Shown: positions 10,803 through 19,997, numbered from the stretch's first letter. The stretch is 64,000 nucleotides of DNA from Pseudonocardia asaccharolytica DSM 44247 = NBRC 16224 (GCF_000423625.1 NZ_AUII01000007.1:1-64000), one strand, 5' to 3'. Translations and numbers: made by a program. The notes: generated by a model not told the origin, from the letters alone.

Positions 10803-11699
10803 ATGACCGACCGCGAGCCGCGACCAGGGGCGGAACCAGATCTGCCGGCCCTCACCAACCCGGTGATGATCGCCGCTTTCGAGGGCTGGAACGACGCCGG
10901 GGAGGCGGCGAGCACCGCGCTTGAGCATCTCGAATTGAGCTGGGACGCCACCCCGCTGGCGGCCCTCGATCCCGAGGAGTACTACGACTTCCAGGTCACC
11001 CGTCCGCATGTCCGGCTGGCCGAGGGGGTGACCCGCAAGATCGAGTGGCACACCACACGGCTGTCGGTGGCCACCCTGCCGGGCACCGACCGGCACGTCG
11101 TGCTCGTCAACGGCATCGAGCCGAACCTGCGCTGGCGGACCTTCTGCGCCGAGCTTCTCGGCTACGCCGACCGATTGGGTGTGACGAAGGTCATCACCCT
11201 GGGCGCGTTGCTGACCGACACCCCACACACCCGGCCCACTCCGGTCAGCGGCATCTCCTATGACAAGTCCTCGGTGGGCCGGTTGCGGGTCGAGCCGTCC
11301 ACCTACCAGGGGCCGACCGGGATCGTCGGAGTGTTCCAGCAGGCCTGCGTCGAGGCCGGGATCCCGGCCGTGTCGTTCTGGGCGGCCGTGCCGCACTACG
11401 TCTCGCAGGCCCGGGTGCCCAAGGCAGCGGTGGCGCTGCTGCACCGGGTCGAGGAGATCCTCGACGTCGAGGTCCCGCTCGGCGCCCTGCCCGAACAGGC
11501 CGAGGAATGGGAACGCACCGTCTCGGAGATGGCCGACGCCGACGACGAGGTGCGCGAGTACGTCCGCCAGCTCGAACAGCAGGCCTCCGAGGAGGAGCGG
11601 GCGGATGTCTCCGACCTTCCGGGGTCGAGCGGCGACGCGATCGCCGCGGACTTCGAGCGGTACCTGCGCCGGCGCGGTTCGGGAGGCACGGGGTCCTGA
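10803..11699 (+). CDS. PAC2-family protein (proteasome-assembly-chaperone fold)
   Basis: The 298-residue product opens with NPVMIAAFEGWNDAGEAAS, the PAC2 hallmark, followed by VVLVNGIEPNLRWRTFCAELL and TLGALLTDTPHTRP. The C-terminal quarter is acidic and helical (EEWERTVSEMADADDEVREYVRQLE). The family is related to eukaryotic proteasome assembly chaperones and is widespread in proteasome-bearing actinobacteria. Its role there is not established, and its neighbourhood near arc is suggestive only. It is followed directly by an MFS gene whose start overlaps its stop. Confidence 0.9.
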   Translation: MTDREPRPGAEPDLPALTNPVMIAAFEGWNDAGEAASTALEHLELSWDATPLAALDPEEYYDFQVTRPHVRLAEGVTRKIEWHTTRLSVATLPGTDRHVVLVNGIEPNLRWRTFCAELLGYADRLGVTKVITLGALLTDTPHTRPTPVSGISYDKSSVGRLRVEPSTYQGPTGIVGVFQQACVEAGIPAVSFWAAVPHYVSQARVPKAAVALLHRVEEILDVEVPLGALPEQAEEWERTVSEMADADDEVREYVRQLEQQASEEERADVSDLPGSSGDAIAADFERYLRRRGSGGTGS

Positions 11700-12856
11700 G
11701 CCCGGCACCGCCCACACAACCGGCCGGGTCCTCGGTTCCTCGCGTCCGAACCCGGCTCTCTCGGGCCGGTCTGTACGCGGGCGCGTTCCTCGGCCCGTTC
11801 GGCGGCGGGGTCACCGTCGCGATGCTGCCGGAGCTGGGGACCTCGTTCGCGGTGTCCGCGGAGGCGGCGACCGGGTCGTTGACGGCGTACCTGCTGCCGT
11901 TCGCGGCGGTGATGCTGGTGTCGGGCACCCTCGGCGAACGGTGGGGCCGGCGGCGCACCGTCGTCGGCGCCTACCTGCTGTATGCGGTGGCGTCGGTGGC
12001 CTGCGTGCTGGCGACGACGTTCTCGCTGTTCCTGGTCGCCCGCGCGGCACAGGGCATCGCGAACGCCTTCACCACCCCGCTGCTGCTGGCCGCGCTGGGC
12101 GCCGCCGCGCCGCCGGAGCGGCTCGGGCGGGCGCTCGGCTGGTTCGGGTCGTTGCAGGCCGCGGGCCAGACCTCGGCGCCGCTGGTCGGCGGCCTCACGG
12201 CCGAGCTCGACTGGCGCTACGCCTTCATCGGCGTCGCGGCGGTGGCGGTGCTGCTGGCCGCGGTGGGCATCCCGGCCTCACCCGCAGCCGCCGGGGCGGC
12301 GCGACCCTCGCTGCGTTCGGCGTTCCGGCCCGCGGTGCTCCGGCTCGGCGTCGTCGCCGCTGTCGGCTGGGGTTGCCTGTCCGGGCTGGGGTTCCTGGTG
12401 GCGCTGCGGCTGGAGGATGCGTTCGGCGTGGGGGCCGGGCCGCGGGGGCTCGTGCTCACCGGCCTCGGGGTGGCCGGGTTGCTGAGCGCCCGGCTCGTCG
12501 GCGGCGGGGTGGATCGGATGGGTCCGCGGCGATGCGTCCTGCTCGGCGCGCTGCTCGGGGTCGGGCTGGTGCTCGGGCTGGGGTTCGCCCCGGTCGTCGG
12601 GCTGGTCGCGGTGCTGTGGGCGGTCGGCGGGGTCGCGACCCAGCTCGTGCTGGTCGGGGTGAACGCGCTGACGCTGAGCTCGTCGGAGGCCAATCGTGGG
12701 GGGGCGATGTCGGTGGTGCAGGCCGTCCGCTTCGGCGGCGGGGCGCTGGCCCCGGCGGTGATCACCCCCGTGTACGTGGCCGATCCACTGCTCGCCTTCC
12801 TGCTGCCCGCGGCGCTGCTGGCGCTCGTGGTGCCGGCGGCGGTCCGACGCGCCTGA
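11696..12856 (+). CDS. MFS transporter, probable CTG start
   Basis: About 386 residues with 12 predicted membrane segments. LGERWGRRRTVVGAYLL is the family loop 2-3 motif, and a second half starts near RPAVLRLGVVAAVGWG. In this frame there is no ATG, GTG or TTG between the upstream PAC2 region and residue 42. CTG at 11696 overlaps the PAC2 TGA and has GGGAGG 9 nt upstream, so CTG initiation coupled to PAC2 is my best reading. ATG 11821 would remove the first membrane segment. The substrate is unknown, and a drug or sugar exporter is possible. Confidence 0.75.
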   Translation: MSPAPPTQPAGSSVPRVRTRLSRAGLYAGAFLGPFGGGVTVAMLPELGTSFAVSAEAATGSLTAYLLPFAAVMLVSGTLGERWGRRRTVVGAYLLYAVASVACVLATTFSLFLVARAAQGIANAFTTPLLLAALGAAAPPERLGRALGWFGSLQAAGQTSAPLVGGLTAELDWRYAFIGVAAVAVLLAAVGIPASPAAAGAARPSLRSAFRPAVLRLGVVAAVGWGCLSGLGFLVALRLEDAFGVGAGPRGLVLTGLGVAGLLSARLVGGGVDRMGPRRCVLLGALLGVGLVLGLGFAPVVGLVAVLWAVGGVATQLVLVGVNALTLSSSEANRGGAMSVVQAVRFGGGALAPAVITPVYVADPLLAFLLPAALLALVVPAAVRRA

Positions 12857-12912
12857 GCCGATGGACGGCTTGCGTCGAGGCCCGGCCAACGGCATTCCTC
12901 GGGGAGGAATCC

Positions 12913-13046
12913 GTGGAGATCCGGGTCCTCGGGCCCATCGAGATCTGTGCCGATGCGCGGCGGCGGGTCGGCGGTCGCTGGTCGCCGTGCGGGCGGTGCA
13001 CGCCAACCGGGTCTGTCCGTCGAGCGAGCCCGCTGCCGGCCCCTTG
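12913..13046 (+). pseudogene. Remnant of a SARP/AfsR-type (BTAD) regulator
   Basis: GGGGAGGAA followed by GTG 12913 opens a frame reading VEIRVLGPIEI, the classical N-terminus of SARP/BTAD regulators. The next conserved block (normally RALLALLALHANRVVSVDRLVD) appears in other frames: RRSLVAVRAVHANRV in one and LSVERARCRPLVD in a third. At least two indels therefore break the winged-helix domain, and the rest of the gene is absent. It is not translatable as a regulator. Confidence 0.6.
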
Positions 13047-13097
13047 TCGACCACATGTGCCCGGCTCCCCACGCCGCTCTGGGTGGCGGCACGTACA

Positions 13098-13159
13098 TGA
13101 TCGATAAGAATGGGACATGCACCGTACTCCTGCGACGTATGTCCCGTTTTTGGCGATCA
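13098..13159. repeat. Imperfect inverted repeat, 23-nt arms
   Basis: 13098-13120 and 13137-13159 pair at about 18 of 23 positions: TGATCG at the ends and GGGACAT near the loop, with a 16-nt loop. It lies between the SARP remnant and DUF2237, where no intact gene is seen. It might be a stem-loop terminator (TTTTT occurs in the right arm) or the remains of a small mobile element. Confidence 0.4.
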
Positions 13160-13342
13160 CGCTCGGGTAGCCGTTGCCGCATCCCGCCCACCACCCATGA
13201 TCACCGGATCGGCGGCGGGAACCGCGGCGTTCGCGGCTCTCCGCTCCCAAACGGCGATCATCCTCGGGGCCTGGGCCTGGGCCTGGGGCTGGGCGCGGCG
13301 TCAAACTCGCCCGCCGGGCCGCGGAGCCGGGCTCAGCGCCGA

Positions 13343-13708
13343 TCACGGCTGCGGCACCGCGTGCCGGCGCAGGTCGGCGAGATCGACCCACTCCAGCGTG
13401 CGTGCGTGCGTCGCCTCCAGCACCACCGGCGGCGCGACGCCCGCCGCGTGCGCCTCGGCCCACCGCTGCGCGCACAGGCACCAGCGCTCGCCCGGTGTGA
13501 GACCGGGGAACCCGTACTCCGGGCGCGGGGTACTCAGGTCGTTGCCCGCCGCGGCGCTGAACTGCAGGAACTCGGCCGTCACCTGGGCGCACACGGTATG
13601 CACCCCGCTGTCCTCCGAGCCCGTGTCGCAGCAGCCGTTGCGGTAGAAACCCGTCATCGGCTCGGTGCCACAGCTCGCCAACTCCTCGCCGAGCACATTG
13701 TGCGCCAT
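13343..13708 (-). CDS. DUF2237-family protein
   Basis: The 121-residue product matches this family along its whole length: NVLGEELASCG, TGFYRNGCCDTG, GVHTVCAQVTAEFLQFS, GNDLSTP, FPGLTPGERWCLCAQRW, and a final VVLEATHARTLEWV. Conserved Cys pairs (GCC, CLC) suggest metal or redox chemistry, but the function is unknown. The ATG at 13708 has GGAGGGG 5 nt upstream. A palindrome (13722-13761) sits only 13 nt before the start, so its leader, if transcribed from the LuxR side, would begin with a strong hairpin. Confidence 0.88.
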   Translation of the reverse strand: MAHNVLGEELASCGTEPMTGFYRNGCCDTGSEDSGVHTVCAQVTAEFLQFSAAAGNDLSTPRPEYGFPGLTPGERWCLCAQRWAEAHAAGVAPPVVLEATHARTLEWVDLADLRRHAVPQP

Positions 13709-13721
13709 GTCATCCCCTCCC

Positions 13722-13761
13722 GTGAGTGCGTCACAGTGTTCTAACACTGTGACGCACTCAC
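13722..13761. terminator. 40-nt palindrome, copy 3
   Basis: GTGAGTGCGTCACAGTGTT, centre CT, and a perfect complement at 13743-13761. Compared with the other copies, the A-to-C change in the left arm is matched by T-to-G on the right. It follows the stop of the LuxR pseudogene by 16 nt and precedes DUF2237. Confidence 0.8.
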
Positions 13762-13777
13762 AGTCCGTGTTGAGCAG

Positions 13778-15409
13778 CTATCCGACCGGTCGTTGGGCCT
13801 CCGCGTGCGCGGCGGCGGCGGCCCGGTTCCGGACGCCGAGCTTGGTGAGCACATGGCTCACATGGTGGGACGCGGTCTTCGGGCTGATGTGCAACCGCTC
13901 CGCGATCTCCGCGTTCGACAAACCCAGCCCGACCAGGCGCAGCACCTGCTGCTCGCGCTCGCTGAGCACGCCGAGCCCGCGTGGACCGGTCCTCCCGGCG
14001 ACGCCCAGCGCCCGCAGCAGCGCGGCCGCAGCGTCGGCGTCGGGTCCCGCTCCCGCGGCGTCGAGGCAGGCCAGCGCCGCGCGGGCGGCCGCCACCGCGG
14101 CCTGCGGACGGGACGACACCAGGGCACGGGCGAGCTCGACACGGGCCCGCGCGGCCTGCAGCGGATCCTCGTCGAGGACGAACCGCGACACCGCCCGCTC
14201 CAGCGCGTCGACGGCTCCCGCGACGTCACCCGCGGCCAGCGCGACCCGGCCGGCGGCGAGGGTGGCCTCGCCGCCGGCCTCCATGCAGGCGGCAGCGGCC
14301 GCCGCCCCGGCCACGTCGCCGAGGTCCAGCCGGGCGCGGACCAGCAGCGCGAGCGCCGGGACCGCCGCCGACCCGGCGACCGAGACCATGCCGTCGGCGG
14401 GCCGCCCGACGGCGGGACCACAGCGGCGTTCGAGGACCGCGGCCGCACCCGCCGCGTCGCCGCGGGCCAGCCGGACCCCGGCGGCGGCCGCGGCGGCGGC
14501 CGGATGCCCCGCACACCGCTCGACGAGGACCTCGGCCTCCTCCAGCCCGCCGCGGGCCAGCCGGACCTCGGCGAGCGCGGCGAGCACCTGCGCCCGCCAC
14601 AGCGGACCGGCCCCGTCGGCCGCCTCGAGCGCGGCCCGCAGCTCGGCCTCGGCCCGCGCCAGCTCCCCCGCCCGCACCAGCACCGCGCCGTAGAGCACGC
14701 GGCAACGCACGTACAGGTACGGCGAGCCATAGCGCGCCGCGAACTCCTCGGCGACCCGGCACCACTGCGTGGCCCGGCGCAGGTCCCCGGCGGCGGCGCA
14801 AGCGTCGAGCATCTCGCAGCTGGTGAACGCCGTGGTCTCGTGCCGCGCGCACTCGCGGGCCAGCGTGCCGGCCATCGCCTCGTCGACGAACGCGAGCCCC
14901 TCCTACACCCGCCCGGCGAGGACCAGAGCATGCCCGATCGTGCTCAGCGCGCACAGTTCCAGGTCGGTGTCGCCGTGGCGGACGCCCGCGTCGAGCGCGC
15001 TGCGGGCGCGGTCGAGCGCGCCCGGGTCGGCCGGCGCGAGATACGCCCGCATCACCTGCACCCAGGCCCGGGGCACGCCCTCCGAGGCCAGTCGCTCGGC
15101 GCGGCGGAGCCAGCCGGCGGCCACCGCCACGTCCCCGTAGTTCGACTTGAAGGTGCAGCACAGGTCGAGCGCGACGAGCACCGCGCTCGCATGGTCGCGG
15201 TTGCGGCGATATCCGGCGAACGCGGCGGTGAGCAGTTCGACGTGCCGGCGCTGCTGGCCCAGCCACCACAGCGCCGTGCCGAGGCCGTGCAACGCCTCCG
15301 CCGTGGCGTCCTGCGCCACCACAGCGGTGAAGGCCTCGGCCGCGTCCTGCCACCGCCCCCCGGCCAGGGCCGCCCAGCCGGCCGCCACCGGATCCGGCAT
15401 GCCGGACAT
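13778..15409 (-). pseudogene. LuxR-type regulator with TPR-like repeats, interrupted by an in-frame TAG
   Basis: One frame of 544 codons runs from ATG 15409 to 13778 but has a TAG at 14903-14905. The N-terminal 168 codons (GWAALAGGRWQDAAEAF, ALWWLGQQRRHVELL) and the next roughly 290 codons (LRRATQWCRVAEEFAARYG, ELARAEAELRAALEAADGAG) form TPR-like helical repeats. The C-terminus is a LuxR helix-turn-helix: LSEREQQVLRLVGLGLSNAEIAERL. The text around the stop reads VLAGRV-stop-EGLAFVDEAM, so one C-to-T or G-to-T change from CAG/GAG is the simplest cause. It is divergent from a methyltransferase. ATG 14875 could allow restart of a C-terminal piece of 365 residues. Confidence 0.75.
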
Positions 15410-15471
15410 CGTCCCACGGAATAGGTCACTCGCCCGATGCTCGGCTCCGCCGGCGGCCCCATCCTCCCGGC

Positions 15472-16278
15472 ATGAAGACGACCACCCAGACCTTCCAGCT
15501 CACCCCCGCGGCCGCCGAGACCTACGAGGCCGCGTTCGTCCCGGCGTTCTTCGCCCAGTGGGTGCCGCCGCTGCTCGATCTCGCCGGCGTCGGGCCGGGT
15601 CAGCGGATCCTCGACGTGGCGTGCGGGACCGGCATCGTCGCCCGGCTCGCCGCGGACCGGGCCGGAGACGGCGCCGTCACCGGGCTGGATCTCAACCCGG
15701 CGATGCTCGACGTCGCCCGCCGGGTGCGTCCCGGCATCACCTGGTGCCAGGGCGACGCGGTCGAGCTGCCGTTCCCGGACGGATCGTTCGACGCGGTGCT
15801 GTGCCAGATGGCGTTGATGTTCGTCCCGGACCCCGAACGAGCGGTCGCAGAGATGGTCCGGGTCGCGGCGCCGGGCGGCACCGTGGGCATCGACGTCCCG
15901 GCGGCCCTGGCAGATCAGGAGGCGTTCGCCCCGTTCGTCGCGATGGCCGCCGGGCACGTCGGCCCGGCCGCCGCCGACCTGCTGACCGCCTACTTCCGCT
16001 GCGGCGACGTCGAGCGCCTCGATTCGTTCCTCCGCGGCGCGGGGCTGGCCGACCTGACCGTGCGCACGGTGACCGGCCGCTACCGCTTCCCATCGGTGGA
16101 CGCGGCGGTGACGACCGAGGTGGAGAGCACCCCGTTGGTCGAGCGGCTCGACGCGGCGACCTACGCGCGGATCCGCGCCGGTGCCCACGAGGTGTGGCGA
16201 TCGTTCCTCACCGCGACCGGCGAGCTCGACGCGCCGTTCGCGACGCATCTCGTGGTGGCCCGCAAGCCGGCCGGTTGA
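15472..16278 (+). CDS. Class I SAM-dependent methyltransferase
   Basis: A product of 268 residues with a Methyltransf_11-type core: motif I ILDVACGTGIVARLAA at about 44-59, the acidic end of strand 2 VTGLDLNPAMLDVARR, and motif II WCQGDAVELPFPDGSFDAVLC. The C-terminal half is helical and probably binds the acceptor. The family includes ubiquinone/menaquinone- and small-molecule methyltransferases, so the substrate is open. It is divergent from the broken LuxR regulator, which may have controlled it. It converges on mshC with a 16-nt gap. Confidence 0.85.
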   Translation: MKTTTQTFQLTPAAAETYEAAFVPAFFAQWVPPLLDLAGVGPGQRILDVACGTGIVARLAADRAGDGAVTGLDLNPAMLDVARRVRPGITWCQGDAVELPFPDGSFDAVLCQMALMFVPDPERAVAEMVRVAAPGGTVGIDVPAALADQEAFAPFVAMAAGHVGPAAADLLTAYFRCGDVERLDSFLRGAGLADLTVRTVTGRYRFPSVDAAVTTEVESTPLVERLDAATYARIRAGAHEVWRSFLTATGELDAPFATHLVVARKPAG

Positions 16279-16294
16279 CCCGCGCCGCCGGCGT

Positions 16295-17533
16295 TCAGAG
16301 CGCGACGCCGAGCAGCGCGTCGACGGCTGTGCGGACCAGGGCCGGTGCCGCGCGGTCGCCGCCGCGCCGCTCCAGCGTCGCGGCCGCCCACGCGTCGACC
16401 GCGGCCAGCGCTCGGGGGCTGTCCAGGTCGTCGGCGAGGTGGGTGCGCAACCGCGCCACGAGGTCGTGGGCGGGTTCGGCGGCATCGAGTGCGACGGCCT
16501 CGCGCCAGCGGGCCAGCCGGGTCTGCGCCTGCGTCAGCAGCGCCGGGGTCCATTCCCGGTCGGTGCGGTAGTGCCCGGCCAGCAGCGCGAGCCGGATCGC
16601 GTTCGGGTCGACCTCGGCGGCCCGCAGCTTGGAGACGAAGACCAGGTTGCCCCGCGACTTCGACATCTTCTCCCCGTCCAGGCCGATCATCCCGGCGTGG
16701 GTGTAGTGCCGGGCGAACGGATGCACGCCGGTGTGCGCCTCGGCGTGCGCCGCGCCGAACTCGTGGTGCGGGAAGATCAGGTCCGAGCCGCCGCCGTTGA
16801 GGTCGATCTGGGTACCCAGCCGATTCAGCGCGATCGCCGTACATTCGACGTGCCACCCCGGGCGGCCCGCGCCGAAGTCGGACTCCCAGGACGGCTCGCC
16901 GGGACGCGCCATCCGCCACAGCAGGGCGTCAACGGGGTGTCGTTTGCCGGGCCGGTCCGGGTCGCCGCCGCGCTCGCGGGAGAGCTCGATCATGGTGGCC
17001 TCGTCGTAGTTCGACTCGTAACCGAAGTTCCCGGTGACCGCGGAGTCGAAGTAGACGTCGGGATATTCGGCGTCGTCGATGCGATACGCCGCGCCCGCGG
17101 CCAGCAGCTTGCCGACCAGCTCGGCGATCTCCGCCATCGCCTCCACCGCGCCGATGAAGTGCCGGGGCGGCAGGACCCGCAGCGCCTCCATGTCCTCGCG
17201 GAACAGCGCCGTCTCGCGCATCGCCAGCACCACCCAGTCGTCCTGGTCGCGGGCGGCGCGTTCGAGCAGCGGGTCGTCGATATCGGTGACGTTCTGCACG
17301 TAGTGCACGTCGTGACCGAGGTCGCGCCACACCCGGTGGACGAGGTCGAAGGCCAGGTAGGTGGCGGCGTGGCCGAGGTGCGTGGCGTCGTAGGGGGTGA
17401 TGCCGCAGACGTACATCAGCGCTTCGGGCCCCGGTGCGGTGGGCCGGACGAGTCCGGTGGCGGTGTCGTGCAGGCGCAGCGGCGGGCCGCTGCCCTTGAG
17501 CCGGGGAACGTCGACCGGAGCCCAGGATTGCAT
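16295..17533 (-). CDS. mshC: Cysteine:GlcN-Ins ligase of mycothiol synthesis
   Basis: Ligates cysteine to glucosaminyl-inositol using ATP, the third dedicated step of mycothiol synthesis. The 412-residue product has the length of MshC and is CysS-like. It shows [20 protein letters not shown] (HIGH-type motif THLGHA and the zinc Cys), [10 protein letters not shown], the zinc-ligand [12 protein letters not shown] region, and [10 protein letters not shown] (KMSKS). Short [20 protein letters not shown] is typical of MshC rather than CysS. The ATG at 17533 has TAAGTT 7 nt upstream and no ribosome site. Confidence 0.93.
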   Translation of the reverse strand: MQSWAPVDVPRLKGSGPPLRLHDTATGLVRPTAPGPEALMYVCGITPYDATHLGHAATYLAFDLVHRVWRDLGHDVHYVQNVTDIDDPLLERAARDQDDWVVLAMRETALFREDMEALRVLPPRHFIGAVEAMAEIAELVGKLLAAGAAYRIDDAEYPDVYFDSAVTGNFGYESNYDEATMIELSRERGGDPDRPGKRHPVDALLWRMARPGEPSWESDFGAGRPGWHVECTAIALNRLGTQIDLNGGGSDLIFPHHEFGAAHAEAHTGVHPFARHYTHAGMIGLDGEKMSKSRGNLVFVSKLRAAEVDPNAIRLALLAGHYRTDREWTPALLTQAQTRLARWREAVALDAAEPAHDLVARLRTHLADDLDSPRALAAVDAWAAATLERRGGDRAAPALVRTAVDALLGVAL

Positions 17534-17540
17534 GCGACCC

Positions 17541-17546
17541 AACTTA
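17541..17546 (-). promoter_or_regulatory. -10 box for leaderless mshC transcript
   Basis: TAAGTT (minus strand) ends 7 nt before ATG 17533. Confidence 0.5.
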
Positions 17547-17582
17547 CGCGGTGGATACCGCGAATCGGATGTCCGGGACGGG

Positions 17583-17759
17583 TCACCACCACTGCTCGGG
17601 CAGCCGCGCCCCGGTATCGCGCAGGTGACCGGCGCGCGCAGCCGGGGCAGAGCCTGCGGACCTGTCCCTCGTCGTCCCGGTCGCTGCCCCAGGCCAGCGC
17701 CGAGGGATCCGTCCGGTCGCGCCGGCTACCGCAGATGTGGCAGGTCTCCCGGGCTCCAT
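17583..17759 (-). pseudogene. Frameshifted CxxC mini-protein (zinc-ribbon-like)
   Basis: Read on the minus strand, ATG 17759 begins MEPG, a second frame gives [20 protein letters not shown] and then [11 protein letters not shown], and a third gives [14 protein letters not shown] before TGA at 17583-17585. Joined together these resemble a common small actinobacterial protein (CxxCG, LAWS, CPxCxRxH, a terminal WW), about 55 residues. Two single-base shifts are needed, one after MEPG and one between CARR and HLRD. This means a decayed gene or sequence errors. It is too broken to appear as an open frame. Confidence 0.5.
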
Positions 17760-17799
17760 GGGATCGATGGTGCCCGAAATGACCGCCCGAACCCGCTGA

Positions 17800-18999
17800 T
17801 CATCTGCGCCGCCGGCCTCCGTCGGCGGGATCCGCTGGTCGCACGCACAGGAAAGGGAGTGCGGCCATCAGCACGATGACCCAGACGGCGACCGGCAGCG
17901 CGATGATCTCGGCCAGCCCACCGATGACGCTCGGGCCGATCAGGAATCCGATGTACCCGCCGGTGGACACCGCGGCCAGCGCCGGGGCGGCCCGGCCGCC
18001 GGTGGCGCCCGCCTCCGCGAGCAGCGCGGGGAACGTGACCGAGATGCCCGCGCCGAGCAGGGTGAACCCGACAACGACGGCGGCGATCGCGGCCGGTCCC
18101 GGGCCGAGCGCCTCGGCGACCGCGAGCCCGGCGGCCAGCCCCGCCGCGCCACCGCCCGCGAACCAGCGGATGGTGCGCCGCCGCCCCAGCCTGGCCAGCA
18201 CCCGGTCGCCGACGAGCCGGCCCAGCGTCATCGTCGCGGAGAACGCGGCGAACCCCGCGCCGGCGGCGACCACCCCCGCCCCCAGCGACTCGCGCAGCAG
18301 CACCGCCGACCAGTCCGCCGTCGAACCCTCCGCGAGCAGCACCGCGAACGCGGCGACCGCCAGCGGTATCAACGGTCCGCGGGGCAGCGCGAACACCGGG
18401 ACCGGCGGCGCGTCGTCGGGGACGGCCGGGTCGGGCAGGAACGCTCGCGACAGCGGCAGCACCACCGCCAGCGACAGCGCACCCAGCGTGAGGAACTGCA
18501 CGAGCAGCGGAACCTCGCGTCCGGCCGCGATGCTGCCGATCAGCGTGCCGGTGAGCGCTCCCAGGCTGAACACCGCGTGGAACGACGACAGCACCGGCCG
18601 TCCGTAGGCCTGCTCGACCGTGACCCCCTGGGCGTTCATCAGCACGTCCAGGCCACCCATCGCCATCCCGAACCCGAACAACGCCGCCCACAGCGTCGCG
18701 GTCCCGCCGGCCAGCGCGATCGGCAGCGCCGAGGCGAAGAACAGCACGACGGCGAGGCGCGTCGTGCGCGCGCTCCCCCACCGCGCCGCGACCCCGCCGG
18801 CCAGCGGCAACGTGACCAGCGACCCCATCCCCGGCGCCAGCAGGGCCAACCCGAGCACGCCGTCGGAGAGTCCGAGCGCGGCCTTCGCCTCCGGGATCCG
18901 CGGCGCCCACGAGCCGAACAGGGAGCCGTTGACGGCGAAGGTGGCGGCGACGGCGAGACGGGCCGACCGCGGTGGTGAGCCGACCCGGGATTCCCGCAC
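17800..18999 (-). CDS. MFS transporter (fucose-permease-like group)
   Basis: About 399 residues with 12 predicted membrane segments. VNGSLFGSWAPRIPEAKAAL at the N-terminus, VLMNAQGVTVEQAYGRPVLS and SSFHAVFSLGALTG are typical of the small YbjJ/FucP-like MFS group. The C-terminal half repeats the fold (GLAAGLAVAEALGPGP, TGGYIGFLIGPSVIGGLAE). GTG 18999, with AGGA 9 nt upstream, is chosen over GTG 19005. It starts 12 nt after the symporter gene, so the two are probably cotranscribed. The substrate is unknown. Confidence 0.8.
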   Translation of the reverse strand: MRESRVGSPPRSARLAVAATFAVNGSLFGSWAPRIPEAKAALGLSDGVLGLALLAPGMGSLVTLPLAGGVAARWGSARTTRLAVVLFFASALPIALAGGTATLWAALFGFGMAMGGLDVLMNAQGVTVEQAYGRPVLSSFHAVFSLGALTGTLIGSIAAGREVPLLVQFLTLGALSLAVVLPLSRAFLPDPAVPDDAPPVPVFALPRGPLIPLAVAAFAVLLAEGSTADWSAVLLRESLGAGVVAAGAGFAAFSATMTLGRLVGDRVLARLGRRRTIRWFAGGGAAGLAAGLAVAEALGPGPAAIAAVVVGFTLLGAGISVTFPALLAEAGATGGRAAPALAAVSTGGYIGFLIGPSVIGGLAEIIALPVAVWVIVLMAALPFLCVRPADPADGGRRRR

Positions 19000-19010
19000 G
19001 ACCACCGGTC

Positions 19011-19997
19011 CTACCCGACCGCCACGGGGCGGGCATCCGCAATCCCGTCCCGTCGGGCCAGCCGCGGCGCCAACGCGGCGCCGACCATGAGCTGGAGCTG
19101 ATGGAACAGCATCAGCGGGAGCACGACGAGGCCGACGGGCTGCCCGGCGAACAGCACGCTGGCCATCGGCAGGCCGGCGGCCAGGCTCTTCGTCGATCCG
19201 CAGAACAGGATCGTGATCCGGTCGGCGCGCTCCAGGCCCAGCGCCCGCGACGCGACGACGGTGACGAGCAGCATGACGGCGAGCACCGCGGCGTCGACTG
19301 CGAGCAGCACACCGATATCGGGCAGTGTGAGCTGTCGCCAGATCCCGGCGACCATGCTCGCGCTGAACGCGACGTAGACGATGAGCAGGATCGAGCCCCG
19401 GTCGACGACGCCGAGCAGCCGGCGGTGCCGCCCGATCCAGCCGCCGATCCACGGCTGCAGCAGCTGGCCGAGCAGGAACGGGGCGAGCAGTTGCAGTCCG
19501 ATGTCGAGGAGGGCGCGTCCGGAGGACCCGCCGTGGGCGGCCAGCAGCAGGCCCGCGAGCAGCGGCGTACCCACAACGCCCGCGAGGTTGGAGAACGATG
19601 CGGCGCACACAGCGGCCGCGACGTTGCCGCGGGCGACCGAGGTGAACGCGATCGAGGACTGCACCGTCGAGGGCAGGCAGCACAGGAACAGCACCCCGAT
19701 CGCGAGGTGCGGGGACAGGATCGACGGCGGCAGCAGCTGTACCGCCAGGCCGAGCAGGGGGAACAGCACGAACGTCGCGAGGAACACGCTGCCGTGCAGC
19801 CGCCAGTGCCGCAACCCGGCGAGCGCCGTGCGCGGGGCGAGGCGGGCGCCGTAGAGGAAGAACAGCACGCCGATCGCGACGGTGACGACGTGCCCGGCGA
19901 GGGTTGCCGCGCCACCGCGGGCGGGCAGCAGGGAGGCGACGCCGACGGTGGCCAGCAACAGCAGCAGGTACGGGTCCAGGCGCAGGCGACGTAACAC
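19011..19997 (-). CDS. Bile acid:sodium symporter-family protein
   Basis: About 328 residues and roughly 10 membrane segments, SBF-like (PF13593). Features seen: LDPYLLLLLATVGVASLLPA at the start, IGVLFLCCLPSTVQSSIAFT in the middle (the discontinuous helix with TVQSS), and ILFCGSTKSLAAGLPMASVL in the repeat, the second crossover motif. The GTG at 19997 is the first start compatible with the family N-terminus; a longer open frame upstream is antisense to the LysR gene. It is divergent from that LysR regulator, which may control it. Confidence 0.85.
   Translation of the reverse strand: MLRRLRLDPYLLLLLATVGVASLLPARGGAATLAGHVVTVAIGVLFFLYGARLAPRTALAGLRHWRLHGSVFLATFVLFPLLGLAVQLLPPSILSPHLAIGVLFLCCLPSTVQSSIAFTSVARGNVAAAVCAASFSNLAGVVGTPLLAGLLLAAHGGSSGRALLDIGLQLLAPFLLGQLLQPWIGGWIGRHRRLLGVVDRGSILLIVYVAFSASMVAGIWRQLTLPDIGVLLAVDAAVLAVMLLVTVVASRALGLERADRITILFCGSTKSLAAGLPMASVLFAGQPVGLVVLPLMLFHQLQLMVGAALAPRLARRDGIADARPVAVG

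Noticed and set aside
13860..15353. Several alternative frames of 300-500 codons over the LuxR gene
   Set aside because: Composed of Arg/Gly/Ala runs; the TPR-LuxR frame alone has conserved motifs.
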